64,000 nucleotides of DNA from Amia ocellicauda (lineage: Eukaryota; Chordata; Actinopteri; Amiiformes; Amiidae), in contig NC_089855.1 in assembly GCF_036373705.1 (NCBI RefSeq), positions 4,054,501 through 4,118,500 on the forward strand. Direction: 5' to 3'. The stretch's first letter is position 1. Each line of letters opens with the position of its first letter. The translations under genes were made by a program, and so were the position numbers. The notes under the pieces were generated by a model. The model was not told where the DNA came from, made no database searches, and worked only from the letters and a program-made list of their open reading frames with translations. This document shows positions 42,538 to 53,796 of this stretch, piece by piece.

Positions 42538-43500
42538 ATGGCTGATGCAAACTACACAGGATCAATGGTCAGTGAATTCATTATTGTTGGTTTCCCCGGA
42601 CTGCAGGACAGAGAGAGCAAGGCCATCCTGTTTGCTGTGTTCCTGACTGTCTACCTTCTAATTTTACTGGGGAATATTCTCCTTATTTGCATAGTGGCTG
42701 CAGACAGAAGCTTGCACACCCCCATGTACCTTACTATATGTAGTCTGGCCATTATTAATATCACAATTTGTACAACAACTTTACCCACTATGCTAGCTGT
42801 CTTCAGGTCCACTTCTTATACTGTCTCTGTCTCAGCATGCTTTACCCAGACCTACTTCTATATGGCTCTACCATCTATAGAAAGATTTAACTTACTGCTC
42901 ATGGCTTATGACAGGTATGTGGCCATCTGTCACCCTCTCCACTACCCAGCCAAGATGACCGTTAAGTTCACTTTGCAACTCTTAGTTGTTTGTTGGCTGG
43001 GAGGGTTCCTGAGCCCAATCCTTGATTTTAGTGTGACACTCACAAAGCAGTTCTGTGGACCCAATAGAGTCCTCCAATGCTTCTGTGATTATGCTGGAGT
43101 GCTACGCCTGGCCTGTGGAGATGTTCTCTCAATCAGCTACTTTAGCTTATTTGTTGTGCTGAGTCTTCTTCTCATCCCTCTGTTTTTCATTGTGCTGTCC
43201 TATGTGAAGATCATCCAGTCAGTATTGTGTATCTCCAGCTCAGCGGGAAGAGCCAAAGCCTTCTCCACCTGCAGCTCACACCTGCTGGTCATCTCTGTGT
43301 TCTTCCTCACATCCGCAGGAGTCTATATCTCCTACAGGATTCCTGGGACCTCAGTAGACATGCGTGTTATGGGGTCTGTGATTCAGAATGTCTTCCCAGC
43401 CCTCATGAATCCGATTATCTACTGCCTGAGGACTAAAGAGATCAGGGACAACTTGGTGAAATCCCTGAAAAGGATACAAATCTTCCCAGTTAGCAAGTGA
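42538..43500 (+). CDS. Olfactory receptor, intact (OR4)
   Basis: A 320-residue odorant receptor, first of the three plus-strand genes. Motifs: NYT near the N-terminus, GN in TM1, LHTPMY, MAYDRYVAICHPLHY, KAFSTCSSHL and PALMNPIIY. It shares with OR5 several traits absent from the left trio: TM3 YMALPSIERF, second-loop CFCDYAG, TM5 VVLSLLL, the intracellular-end KIIQSVL, TM6 TSAGVYIS and the C-terminus IFPVSK. OR4 and OR5 are therefore sister copies. Asn replaces Asp in TM2 (IINITIC). The upstream in-frame GTG at 42520 lies in the acceptor tract and is not the start; the ATG at 42538 is in a good context (GCCATGG). Confidence 0.93.
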   Translation: MADANYTGSMVSEFIIVGFPGLQDRESKAILFAVFLTVYLLILLGNILLICIVAADRSLHTPMYLTICSLAIINITICTTTLPTMLAVFRSTSYTVSVSACFTQTYFYMALPSIERFNLLLMAYDRYVAICHPLHYPAKMTVKFTLQLLVVCWLGGFLSPILDFSVTLTKQFCGPNRVLQCFCDYAGVLRLACGDVLSISYFSLFVVLSLLLIPLFFIVLSYVKIIQSVLCISSSAGRAKAFSTCSSHLLVISVFFLTSAGVYISYRIPGTSVDMRVMGSVIQNVFPALMNPIIYCLRTKEIRDNLVKSLKRIQIFPVSK

Positions 43501-43595
43501 ATGTTTTCAGCCCTCAGTGAAATGATGCGTGCCACAGAAGATAATGGGTTTACATGAGATATATATTGGATATATTTTAAATATATTTTCCCATT

Positions 43596-44290
43596 TATGT
43601 TTCACGGGAGGTGACGGGACCAAGTGTTATTAATCGTGTTTTCTTTTTTTTTTGTTTTTTTTTAATGTATTAAACAGGTGGTTTAACTTTGTTATGATGG
43701 GTTTTCTTTATTCTTGCTTATATTTGGATGTCATGCACAATTGCTAATTAATCCCTGATTCCCCCCAAGAGCACACCAGTGGCTTATAAGGATGTTGTTT
43801 GGCTGGTGCTGCTCCTTCTTTGGCCCAGTGGCGCCTCCCTAGAACTACAGAAAAAAATACAATGAACAGAATTAAAACAGTCAAAACTGTTTGTGTTTGT
43901 GTCCATTCCAGGAGAGCCAACTGGAACCTGAATTGAAGACCCGTATAGCGCAAAAGTGTATTTTTAGTATTTGTATATCAGATCGACAGTTTTAATTAAA
44001 GGCATTTTAGGTTTTATTGTCTCTTTTACTGTTTTAGAAATTGCTATTTATTCTGGATTTATCTTCCAGGCAGTTACAGACTATGTGTCCTGTCACTTTG
44101 TCTGCTTCTTTTTGTATTACTGTGTATAGTGTGCATAATAATCATAAATCTGTTTGTAAGCTTACCTGTGGTCTGATTGGTGTGCTTGGGTCCGATGGTC
44201 CTGTGTGGGGAGGTTGTGGGGAGTTCCTCGACTAAGTTTAATTGAGGTGGCGCAGTCACTCTGGTTAGTGTCCTGAACTAATGCACCCAT
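43596..44290 (+). mobile_element. LTR-like insertion in the OR4 3-prime flank
   Basis: The sequence starts about TGTTTCACGGGAGGTGACGG after the AT-rich OR flank and continues with ATGCACAATTGCTAATTAAT and CCTGTGTGGGGAGG, as in the OR5 copy. The end near GGCGCAGTC at 44250 is diverged. It lies at the same position relative to the receptor as the insertions behind OR3 and OR5. Confidence 0.55.
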
Positions 44291-45200
44291 TACGGTGGGA
44301 CACAATTAAATTAACAATTAAAAGGCATAAACTGAGACAATGATGGCTGTTTAAACTTTTATACAATTGACATGTCTCAAAGTGAACACGCAACAATTAC
44401 TGCCAATTTGAATGGCAATGCTAAAGTATTTGTCATGAGAATCAACATGAAAATCCAAAATAAATAATAATCAGATTTTAAAATGCATAAACTTACATGA
44501 ACTACAAATGCATTAAGGTACATTCCTTTAGATGGCAATACTGTAAATGAAAAACATTAAATATAATTGTCTATAAAAAATTCAACTTTTTAAATCCCAG
44601 CGTTAGTTATACCAGTATTGGTAAATAAATTAAATATAAATTAAAACATTAAAAACAATGCTTAATAAGCATTTGAAAATCCTTGTTTTGGAATGGACAG
44701 TTTCCACTTTACCACAGGTACTCCAATATGTGTTAATCAAGACCCTATTATTGTTAACTAATGCACAAGGAGCACTAGTAATGCACTGGTAAGTCATGAA
44801 CCGTTTCCACTACATCAGGCACTTCCAAAAGGGTTAACTAATTCACTAATCAGCTTACGTAATGTGTGATGAAACCTCTTAAGCAATTAATAAGGCATAA
44901 ATCATAAATGTAAAGCACACCACACACACACATATAACCCGGATGGTACCCACCCTTATCCACCTGATTTGCAGAGGAAGATGGCAGCATGGAGTTCAGC
45001 AAGTAAGACATACAGTACATCCATTAAAGCCCAGTTTATTCATCTCAACACTTACTACTACAACTTTGTTGTGAGAATATAATTCCTGTTAAATATATTT
45101 GGACTAAATTATTGCCTCCCCCAGAAAACATCTAATAAACCATCTGGTGATTAATTATTTAACATAAATAAGCACTGATCAATATATCAATATTTTCCAA
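44291..45200. other. Intergenic AT-rich DNA
   Basis: No gene, transposon or repeat family was recognised apart from short AT-rich runs. Confidence 0.4.
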
Positions 45201-45540
45201 CAGTGAGGGAAAAAAGTATTTGATCCCCTGCTGATTGTGTACGTTTGCCCACTGACAAAGAAATGATCAGTCTATAATTTTAATGGTAGGTGTATTTTAA
45301 CAGTGAGAGACAGAATAACAACAAAAAAATCCAGAAAAACGCATTTCAAAAAAGTTATAAATTGATTTGCATGTTAATGAGGGAAATAAGTATTTGACCC
45401 CTTCGACTTAGTACTTGGTGGCAAAACCCTTGTTGGCAATCACAGAGGTCAGACGTTTCTTGTAGTTGGCCACCAGGTTTGCACACATCTCAGGAGGGAT
45501 TTTGTCCCGCTCCTCTTTGCAGATCCTCTCCAAGTCATTG
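45201..45540 (-). mobile_element. Tc1-type element fragment (end plus transposase C-terminus)
   Basis: Starts with CAGTGAGGGAAAAAAGTATT, an inverted-repeat end of a common fish Tc1 family. It continues to a minus-strand reading [20 protein letters not shown] and [20 protein letters not shown], the C-terminus of the transposase. The rest is missing; at 45541 it adjoins an L2 fragment. Confidence 0.75.
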
Positions 45541-45696
45541 GAGGAAAGGGAGCAAGGAGGAGAACAATCAAAAATGCAAGAAGCATAATAAAACTCTGTG
45601 AAGTGCTATCTAATGGGGATTAAAAGGACTAATATTACAAGTACTGTCTGAAAAGATGTGTCTTGAGTAAGTGCTGGAATGAGGTCATATATATGA
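45541..45696 (-). mobile_element. L2-type LINE 3-prime coding end fragment
   Basis: The reverse complement (TGACCTCATTCCAGCACTTA, then AAGACACATCTTTTCAGACA) matches the last codons of the L2 element ending at 48842. Only about 150 bp remain. Confidence 0.65.
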
Positions 45697-46825
45697 CCTC
45701 CATTCTTTCAAATGTCGAGTATATTAAGTATTTTAACAAAATGTATTGTCCCAGAAACAACAGCAAACACAGCAAAGTCAGGTTGTACATTCACCATCTT
45801 TTTATCCAACAATTTTATTTCCTTCTTAACCTTCCAGGAACTGTAATTCAAATACACTGAACTGGTCATTACATTCAAATAGGCTGGAAGCAAGATCAAA
45901 CACAGTACAAGTTCCAACAGCCTAGAAATAATATAGATGGCAAAATTATTAATAAATGTTTCAACACAGAGCTATTGCTATTGTTTGTCAGGCTTCTTCA
46001 CTGGCTATTGCAGCTTCAGCAGTATTGGCAGTATTATTCAATATAATGTCCTTTGCCTCCTCATACCCTGCCATAATTAGCTACTGTTCAACAGTGCTGA
46101 AATAGGCATCACGATCTTTTACTATTGGCAAATCATAGTTTCGGTGCCACTGAGCGTCCTTTGGAATCCAAACAGGTGTTAGATATTATTTGTTAGAATG
46201 TATTTTTCTATGGGAAATTCTGTCCTATCTGGTTCGGTAGAGGAAACAGACTTCCTTCCTTTTATCTAGCCCCTGGTAGCATGGCTTATCCATATGTCCA
46301 GAGACCAAAAGGGTACCTGTCCTCTGATTGGCTCCTAGCCAAATTCCAAAGGACCCCCATTTCTAAATAACATTAGCATAAAGCAGACAATTCATGGTGG
46401 TGGCAAAATGCGATTGGAAGGAAACCTTATAAAAGGGAAACAAAGAGAAGTTTAGTGCTCTTTACTGTTCAAGGAGATCAAGAAGAAGAGACAACAACAA
46501 GATAGAGCAGGAGGAAGAAGAGAGAGAGAGAGGAATGTGCACTTATTCTCGATGAGCAACGTCTGTCCTGAGCTAATGAGCAATTTAAATCCGAAATGTG
46601 GGTTGGAAGAACTGAAAATCCCAGATAACTGTTAGTGCGTTAACTTAATCCGGGATTTGTCAATTTAACCTGACTTTGTTAATCCACGTATGAAGAACAG
46701 ACCCCTGATGATCTATAATGTTGTGTAAATTAACTTTTGCAAATGTAATGCTTACAGCTAGCCAAAGGTGATGTACAGTATACATTTGTGAACCTGACAT
46801 TATTCTGTAAACTGAGTGTGAAACA
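45697..46825 (+). repeat. Duplicated block, copy 2
   Basis: Direct repeat of 32510-33250, with an LTR-like insertion at 46177. The coding-like minus-strand stretch (46176 to about 45988) reads PVWIPKDAQWHRNYDLPIVK and DRDAYFSTVEQ, then a stop, whereas copy 1 runs on because about 21 bp are missing there. The end of homology is at about 46825. Confidence 0.7.
46177..46530 (+). mobile_element. LTR-like insertion in duplicated block copy 2
   Basis: Copy 1 reads AATCCAAACAGGAATGTGCA continuously; copy 2 has about 354 bp between CAGG and AATGTGC, with AGG on both sides. The insert begins TGTTAGATATTATTTGTTAG, has CTTATAAAAGGG at about 46428 and ends in a GA-rich run. It is related to the middle of 34009-35104. 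It may be a truncated LTR. Confidence 0.6.
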
Positions 46826-47448
46826 TAACGTTTACAGTATGTAATCCAGCTGTATAAATAGACATAGTGAGCACCTAGGTAAACGAATATTTGTAAGCAC
46901 TGCAAAGATTGCATTCGCAACCTATCATTATCTTTCAAGTTGGAAGCACTGCCCAAGGGGCAGTATACAATTGGTCTGAGCGCTGAATATTACTACGAGC
47001 TATTGTTCAGTGTAACTGCGTGTGTCTGGCACTGTCTTTGTCTGTATTCAGATATTAAGCGGCCATTACTTGTGCTATTAGCAGTCCTGCGTGGGAGGGA
47101 GGGCCATCCTGACCAGCCTTGTGAGTTTATTATCTAATACAGATTAAATTAGCCGGTATGTTTGTGTCGTTGCCACTGGACACTCGGGCAAGCCAGCTGA
47201 GAAGTCGCTCAAGTCGCCGCAGCCAAGTATCGCTTTTTCTCTTGCGTTTCCTAGTTTAGTTAAGTTACATTGATTGTTTAAGTGGTTTGTTGTTTAGCTA
47301 CGAATTGTATATCTTGCACCTGTTTTGTAGTAAGAGCAGCGACTGTCTGTTAGTGAATTTAGCAAGTTACTTAGCACATTCGACACGCCCTGTCTACAAT
47401 CAGAAGCGTTACACTGTAGGCTGTGATTATTTAGCATTTGTTTAACAT
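46826..47448. repeat. LINE 5-prime region with a 462-bp direct repeat
   Basis: A segment of about 135 bp beginning ATTACTACGAGCTATTGTTC at 46987 recurs at 47449, 462 bp later. Both copies end in CATCCTGACCAGCCTTGTG. This looks like tandem promoter-type monomers ahead of the L2-type LINE that starts in the second copy. Confidence 0.6.
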
Positions 47449-49190
47449 TACTACGAGCTATTGTTCAGTGTAACAGCGTGTGTCTGGCACTGTCTTTGTC
47501 TGTATTCAGATATTAAGTGGCCATTACTTGTGCTATTAGCAGTCCTGTGTGGGAGGGAGGGACATCCTGACCAGCCTTGTGTCATTCAACGCAATACAGG
47601 TGTGCACTGTCATAATTAGTTACAAGTGTCATTTAACCAACCCCCCACACCTCTGCGCCAGCAGTCAGCACCAGCAGCCTTCAGTGCTCCCCTACCGAAG
47701 GGCCCCATCTCCAAAGGGCGGGGACTCTAGCTGCGGGGAATCCAGCGGGGAGAAGACTGCGAGGAGACGCTGCACAGCAAAAACAGGCAACCATGACGAT
47801 CTCTCCAATTCCCGTCCATCTTCTCTGCGTGCACCTGCACGCCATTGCTTCCCTAATCCCTCCAACCTCATCTCTCTGCCTCTCCCCTCCTCCTCCCTCC
47901 CATCTACTCCACTCTCTGGGGGCCTGTGGAACTGCCACTCAGCTTCCAACAAAGCCGACTTCATCTCTGCCTTCGCCTCCCACCAGTCTCTGGATTTCCT
48001 CGCTCTCACCGAGACATGGATCTCCCCGGACAACTCTACCACCCCTGCTGCACTATCCTCTCTGTTTGTCCTGTCCCACTCCCCTCGTCTTACCGGGCGG
48101 GGAGGAGGAACAGGACTCCTGCTCTCCCCTTCTCCTCTTCTCTGTCCCCCCCTCTCTCTCCTCTATCTCGACCCACAGCTTTGAATTCCATGCAGTGGAA
48201 ATCACCTCTCCCTCTCACCTCTTCCTTCTAGTTCTCTACGGTCCACCTGGTCCACTCACCTCCTTCCTGAATGAACTCAAGTTTCTTCTCTCCTCCCTCT
48301 CCTCACTGTCCTCACCTACCATCCTCCTGGGAGACTTCAACATACACCTCTCCAACCCTTCCCACTGTGCCGGATTTCTTCCTCTCCTTCACTCCTTTAA
48401 TTTCTCTCCGCAGCATTTGACACCATCGATCACTCCATCCTCCTCTCCTGCCTCGCTGACCTTGGAATCTCTGGGACTGCTCTCACCTGGTTCTCCTGGT
48501 TCGCACACGCTACTCCACTGCTCCGCTCCCGCCAACTGGCTCCCGATACCGGCACGCATTCATTTCAATACATTGACCCTCACCTACCGCTGTCTCGACC
48601 ACATTGCACCAAGCTACCTTCAGACACTCGTCTCTCCATACATTCCCTCCAGACCACTGCGCTCCTCCAGTGCCAGAAGACTAACTCTACCTCCTCTCCA
48701 CTCTCCTTCCTCCAGAGCCCGCTCCTTCTCATCCCTGGTCCCTAAATGGTGGAACGACCTGCCCACCGAATTCAAAACAGCAGAGTCCTTGACCTCATTC
48801 CAGCGCTTACTCAAGACGCATCTTTTCCGACAGTACTTGTAATATTAGTCCTCTATCCCTGCTAGTTAGCACTTCACAGTTATTATTATGCTGCTCGTGT
48901 TCTTGATTGTTTTCCTCCTTGCTCCCTTCCCCGTAGCCCTTGACTGTGACCCTACATCTTAGCTTAGCTTTTACCATCCAGGATGTAGGACCTCACTTAC
49001 TGTACTTGTGTAAATTGTAAATTAGAATTTGTAAAATGTATTTTGAATTGCTATGTTTTAGATAAATTGAATTTGAATTGATTGATGCCTTGTACTTAAC
49101 TGTATTTTCGCACTTTGTTTGCACTTATGTTGTAAGTCGCCCTGGATAAGGGCTTCTGCCAAGAAATAAACTGACTTATTACATTTGAGC
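47449..49190 (+). mobile_element. L2-type LINE with internal deletion
   Basis: The 5-prime repeat copy, an endonuclease domain, a jump into the reverse transcriptase palm, a second jump to the C-terminal region, and a 3-prime region ending GTAAGTCGCCCTGGATAAGG, GCTTCTGCCAAGAAATAAA. The ends look complete but about 2 kb of ORF2 is missing. Confidence 0.8.
47758..48842 (+). pseudogene. L2 ORF2 remnant: endonuclease joined to C-terminus
   Basis: The endonuclease reads GLWNCHSASNKADFISAFAS, FLALTETWISP, then after a frame change LLGDFNIHLSNP. At about 48410 the sequence jumps to [10 protein letters not shown] (reverse transcriptase palm, in another frame), and at about 48540 to [20 protein letters not shown] and [17 protein letters not shown], the C-terminal region common to L2-type elements. 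The internal deletions and frame breaks make it inactive. A proline/serine-rich frame spanning the region is partly an out-of-frame artefact. Confidence 0.75.
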
Positions 49191-49194
49191 TGCC

Positions 49195-51885
49195 TGGAGT
49201 AGAATCGGACACACAGGAGAGGAACATAGAAACTCGCTGCCTAAATCACTGCTATTCATAAATTCACTACCCTGTTGCCAAATGCTAGCTTTATCAAAAC
49301 AGGATCTGCAGATGAATTATTAAATAATTTCAACAATACACTAAGCACTGCTTTAGATACAGTAGCCCCATTAAGGACACGACAAATTAAACCAACAAAA
49401 CACTCACCATGGTTTGACGAACACACTCGCTCACTTAAAACAGAATGCCATAGATGTGAGCGTAAATGGAGAGAAACAAAACTAGGGGTCTTCCACATGG
49501 CATGGAATGACAGTATAATAAGATACAAGCAGCCCTGCCCTCTGCTAGGTCAGCCTACTACTCCAATTTAATAGAGACGCATAAGAATAACCCGCGTTTT
49601 CTTTTTAATACAATAGCGACACTTACTAACCAGCAGGTAAAGCCTTCAGAGGTTATCCCCCCCAATTTCACCTGTAGTGACTTCATGGATCATTTCAATA
49701 GCAAAGTTAATGGCATTAGAAAACAGATAGAACAGGAAACATACACAGATACTATAGCCGACACATGCAGTCCTTCACAGCTTCTGCCTACCTTGGACTC
49801 GTTTAACGCAGTAAATCACCAGGAATTGGTCTCCTTAATTACTAAAATGAAAACAACAAACTGCGCACTAGACCCTATACCCACTAAACTGCTAAAACAA
49901 TCTCTGCCATTAATTATTCACAGAATACACAATATTATGAATGTCTCTTTATCCTCAGGATCTGTTCCTGATTCGTTTAAAATAGCTGTAATTAAACCAC
50001 TTCTTAAGAAATCCAGTGTCGACCCAAACCAACTTAAACACTATCGACCTCAAACCTTCCCTTCTTTTCTAAGGGTCTAGAGAAAGTAGTTGCAAACCAG
50101 TTGCAAGCTTTTTTAACTGATAATCATCTTTATGAAAAATTCAAAATCCGGCTTCCGTTCCAGCCATAGTACAGAAACAGCCCTGCTAAAAGTATTGAAT
50201 GACGTGCTTCAGTCCTCCGACGTAGGGCACGCCAGTGTTATTATTTTATTAGACTTAAGTGCGGCTTTTGACACAATCGACAACAAAATCTTGATACACC
50301 GCTTAGAAAACTGTATTGGCCTATCTCGCAATGTGCTGTCATGGTTTAAATCATATCTGTCAAACAGACTCCAATATGTACAGATTAATGAGAACCACTC
50401 AAATTTAACTGAGGTTAAGTACGGAGTCCCACAGGCCTCAGTCCTCGGACCTATACTTTTTTCATTGTAAATGCTCCCTTTAGGTGATATAATTTGACGA
50501 CATAATATTAACTTTCACAGTTACGCAGACGACACAATTATATCTGTCAGTAAATCCTAACAACACCATAGACCTAGAAAAACTAATCTGCTGTCTGTGT
50601 GAGATTAAAACATGGATGACAAAAAAAATTCTTATGCTTAATTCTGACAAAACAGAAGTCCTAATTTTAGGAGACAAAAATCGAACTGTTCATCATGCAC
50701 TAACAAAACTGAGTAATGATAACTTTAATTTCTCCCCTAAGGAGATGGCATGAAACCTGGGTGTCATCTGTGATCATAATCTATCCTTTGAATCACACAT
50801 TCACAATGTGTCGAGATCTTCCATCCTTCAGCTTAGAAACATTGCTAGACTAAGACAATTCCGCTCCAGTATTGGCTTGTCTTCACTGGCTGCCTGTGCA
50901 CTACAGGATAGACTATAAAGTTCTCTTATTAACATTTAAAGCCCTAAAGGGACTGGCACCTCCCTACCTAAAATATCTCCTTATCGAATACACTCCAGGT
51001 CAGCCATTGAGATCACAGGAAGCCGGTTACTTAGCGCTCCCTAAAATACACAAGAAAACTGCAGGTGGTAGAGCTTTCAGTTATAGGGCTCCGAAGCTGT
51101 GGAACGATCTTCCAGCCAATGTAAGAGATGCCCCCTCTGTCTAAGCCTTTAAATCACGTCTGAAGACTCATCTGTTCAGTCTCTGTTTTTCTAGCCCATA
51201 GTGCCGCTGGTGTGCCATGGACATGCAATTGCACAACTGTCTTTGGAAAGGTCCTGCACTGCTTGACCAGTATCTGAGCACGACTGCCTTCTTTTCTTCC
51301 AGCAACAGCCCCCTCTGAGGGTCCAACGAGGCACCTCGTCCCCCACCATGGAAGTCTGATGAGGCACAACCCACCCCAGAGGCACTTCACCATGGAGGGT
51401 CAACGGGGCATCCACACCCAAGGTATGACGAGCCATCACATCCCAAAGTCTGTTGATGGTCCAACCCCCCCACCCCCGAGAGGCCTCCTCCAGAGGGAAG
51501 ACCACAGCCAGCAGCACCAATAAAGAACTTTCTGATCTCCTTGTTGCTGTAACAACTATACTGCCTGGAGGGGAGGCAACCATTAGGCCTAGGCCCTAAG
51601 CCGTGGACCCCCAGAGATTCATTTTCTCCTACATGCCATCCATAGGAGTTTTTTGTTTTTCTCTCCTCAGTGCCAAAATGGTTTATTTACTTAAATGTTC
51701 ACTCACTGTATTCTAGATCATGTAAAATGTTTACAGGTCTATATTTTATTTTATTGTTTTTATGTATTTTATTTTGCTGTACGTTTGTTGTATGTTTACC
51801 AGTCTGTATAGCGCTCTGTGGCTACCCTGTGAAGGGCGCTATACAAATAAAAATTGATTGATTGATTGATTGATATGATACATTC
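49195..51885 (+). mobile_element. L2-type LINE, 5-prime truncated (right copy)
   Basis: Same family and almost the same extent as the left copy at 25163-27905, but in the opposite orientation. It ends in GGGCGCTATACAAATAAAAA and TTGATTGATTGATTG repeats, the 3-prime tail. The left copy retains about 300 bp more at the 5-prime end. Confidence 0.8.
49275..51170 (+). pseudogene. L2-type reverse transcriptase, frameshifted (right copy)
   Basis: Pieces: a post-endonuclease segment with DEHTRSLKTECHRCERKWRE (absent from the left copy), the fingers segment [43 protein letters not shown] followed by a stop at 50468, and the C-terminal FSYRAPKLWNDLPANV. The frame breaks at HYRPQTFPSFLRV and before SGFRSSHSTE coincide with those of the left copy. 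It is inactive. Confidence 0.8.
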
Positions 51886-52550
51886 GTGTGTTTGTCTATA
51901 TTACATGTTGATAGTTGTTTTTGGCCATACCTCTGAGATATTTTTGCTATAAATGTTAAAATAAGAGTCACGCCCATCCATTTTGAGTATTTCTGCCGAG
52001 TTCTAAGTCAGTCTGATTACAGTGATTCAAGCAAGCCGGGACTCACAGCGCAGAGCCGAGCAGACATTCATTGTGTGGGGTTTATTTTGTATTTTTTTTG
52101 TTTGTTTTAATCCCAGCTAAAAACGTTTTACAATTAAAATGGAGATGATTCAAATTAAGTTATTTTGCATAAATATAAACTTACTAAATGCAAATGTGTA
52201 AGATTTATTCATCGACCAATTGTACCTATGCACAGCAAGACAGACACGCGTTTCTGATCTTTGATCTACACAAATCACATGGTTTAAACCACCCCCACAC
52301 AGTATTGCTGCCTGGTCAAAACATTATTCAGTCAGAATCCCACCCATTGGTGGAGAAGCGCAGATCTGCGCAGAACTGCGGAAAAAAAACAAAGCACGTG
52401 CTTTGACTGAAAAGCCATCTTTGTAAGGATCAGACGCAATTTAAAAAAAAAATGTTTTAAGTAGAAAATTAAGTTAGGTAAACATCTTTATATTACACAA
52501 CCCAGAAGGTTAAAAAAATGTTAAACCGATTGTGGTCCCTACTATAGGTA
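51886..52550. other. Intergenic DNA
   Basis: No gene or known repeat was recognised. Some short A-rich runs are present. Confidence 0.4.
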
Positions 52551-52913
52551 GCTCTGAGTTCTCAGTCAGGCACATCTGCAGCCTGTTTTATCTAGTACAG
52601 CAGGTAACGAGCAATGCACAACAGAGGGTTAATGTTATGTTTTCAACAGTACAATGTTACAGCCCGAAATGTGTCTGTTTTCCCTTTTAATTATTTCCCT
52701 CCACTCCTCTACACAGCTGTGGCCTCTCTGCACTCCTCAGTAGAACAATGTCCTGCAGAACTGATAGAAGCTCCCTTCACACAATGTTGTAGATACTCTT
52801 GTATCTTTATTCTTCCCAAGACACATTTTAAACAAATCGGTCAAAGGGTCAAAAAGTCTCCTGTTCACCATGTCAGTGTTTTTCTTTCATAGAAATGTTG
52901 TGTGGTGTAAACT
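52551..52913 (+). promoter_or_regulatory. OR5 distal conserved upstream block
   Basis: This matches the blocks before OR4 and OR6: CCTCTACACAGCTGTGGCCT at 52707, AGCTCCCTTCACACAATGTT and GGTCAAAGGGTCAAAAAGTC. It lacks the farther blocks present before OR4 and OR6. Confidence 0.5.
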
Positions 52914-53056
52914 CCTAATGAGGTGAACTAATTGCTTTAATTGCCTTTGTGTCCCAGCCTGTAGAGCCCCGGTGGACTGGGACCTGGTATAAAGCTGTGT
53001 GTGTTCAATTCAGATCCTCAATCCAGTGCTTCAGTCTAACTGGACCGTCAGAGCCG
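52914..53056 (+). promoter_or_regulatory. OR5 core promoter and non-coding exon 1
   Basis: CCTAATGAG, ACTAATTGCTTTAATTGCC (52914-52946), palindrome with one mismatch CCCGGTGGACTGGG (52968-52981), six bases, TATAAA (52988-52993), 63 bases, GTAAG donor at 53057. The intron to the acceptor TGCATTGCAG ending at 54880 is about 1.8 kb, lengthened by a Tc1 derivative. Confidence 0.7.
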
Positions 53057-53796
53057 GTAAGTGTGCTGTACTCCTCTTCAGCTTAAGAGCAGATCAGTGT
53101 TGTCTTTCATTATTACACTATTTGTGATCCTAGCATGTTCAATATGAGAGATTACATTAGACATGTCACAGAGTATAAACCCCAGGAACACAGCATATGG
53201 TCTATGCACTCAAGCTTCAGGTTCTGTGCTTCTTCTATGAGGGCACATTCTTCAGTGACCCTCTGTTTCCAACATGAGACTAAACAGATTATACTGACTC
53301 CAATAAAACCTGGGTTTGGAAAGCTTTGAAAAGAAAGGACTGTGCCATACAGCCTTGATGATGCTGCAGAATTGAGAACTTGTCTCTGCTTTATTTCTGA
53401 GAACATGTGTGGATCAGTTAATGTTTCCAGCTTTGTTAGCATTGGGTGTGCAACCTCTTCTGTTATTGAATGCAGTTAATTTTGCAAAAACTTAATTAAA
53501 TTCTATTCTTCCTTCACTTGTTTCTAATGTTACTTGGTGTGAAAAAATATTAATACCAGAATAATGTTTTAAAAATGTTTTTAAAAGTAAGAAATACATT
53601 TAAATAAAGAAAATGTGGTTGCAAAATAATTGGGATTGCACAATAGGTGAGTATCAATGATAGTGTCTGACATTTCTCTGCTGACATGTCACAGGTAAGG
53701 TAAGGCAGCCACTACTGCTGGAGGTAAGACACATTACACATCATATATAGTTAGACAGTGTCACTGTGCAAATATTTACGGACCTAACTGTATACA

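Noticed and set aside
47681-48042. Minus-strand frames in the L2 endonuclease region
   Set aside because: GC- and Arg/Glu-rich antisense shadow of the pyrimidine-rich LINE coding strand.
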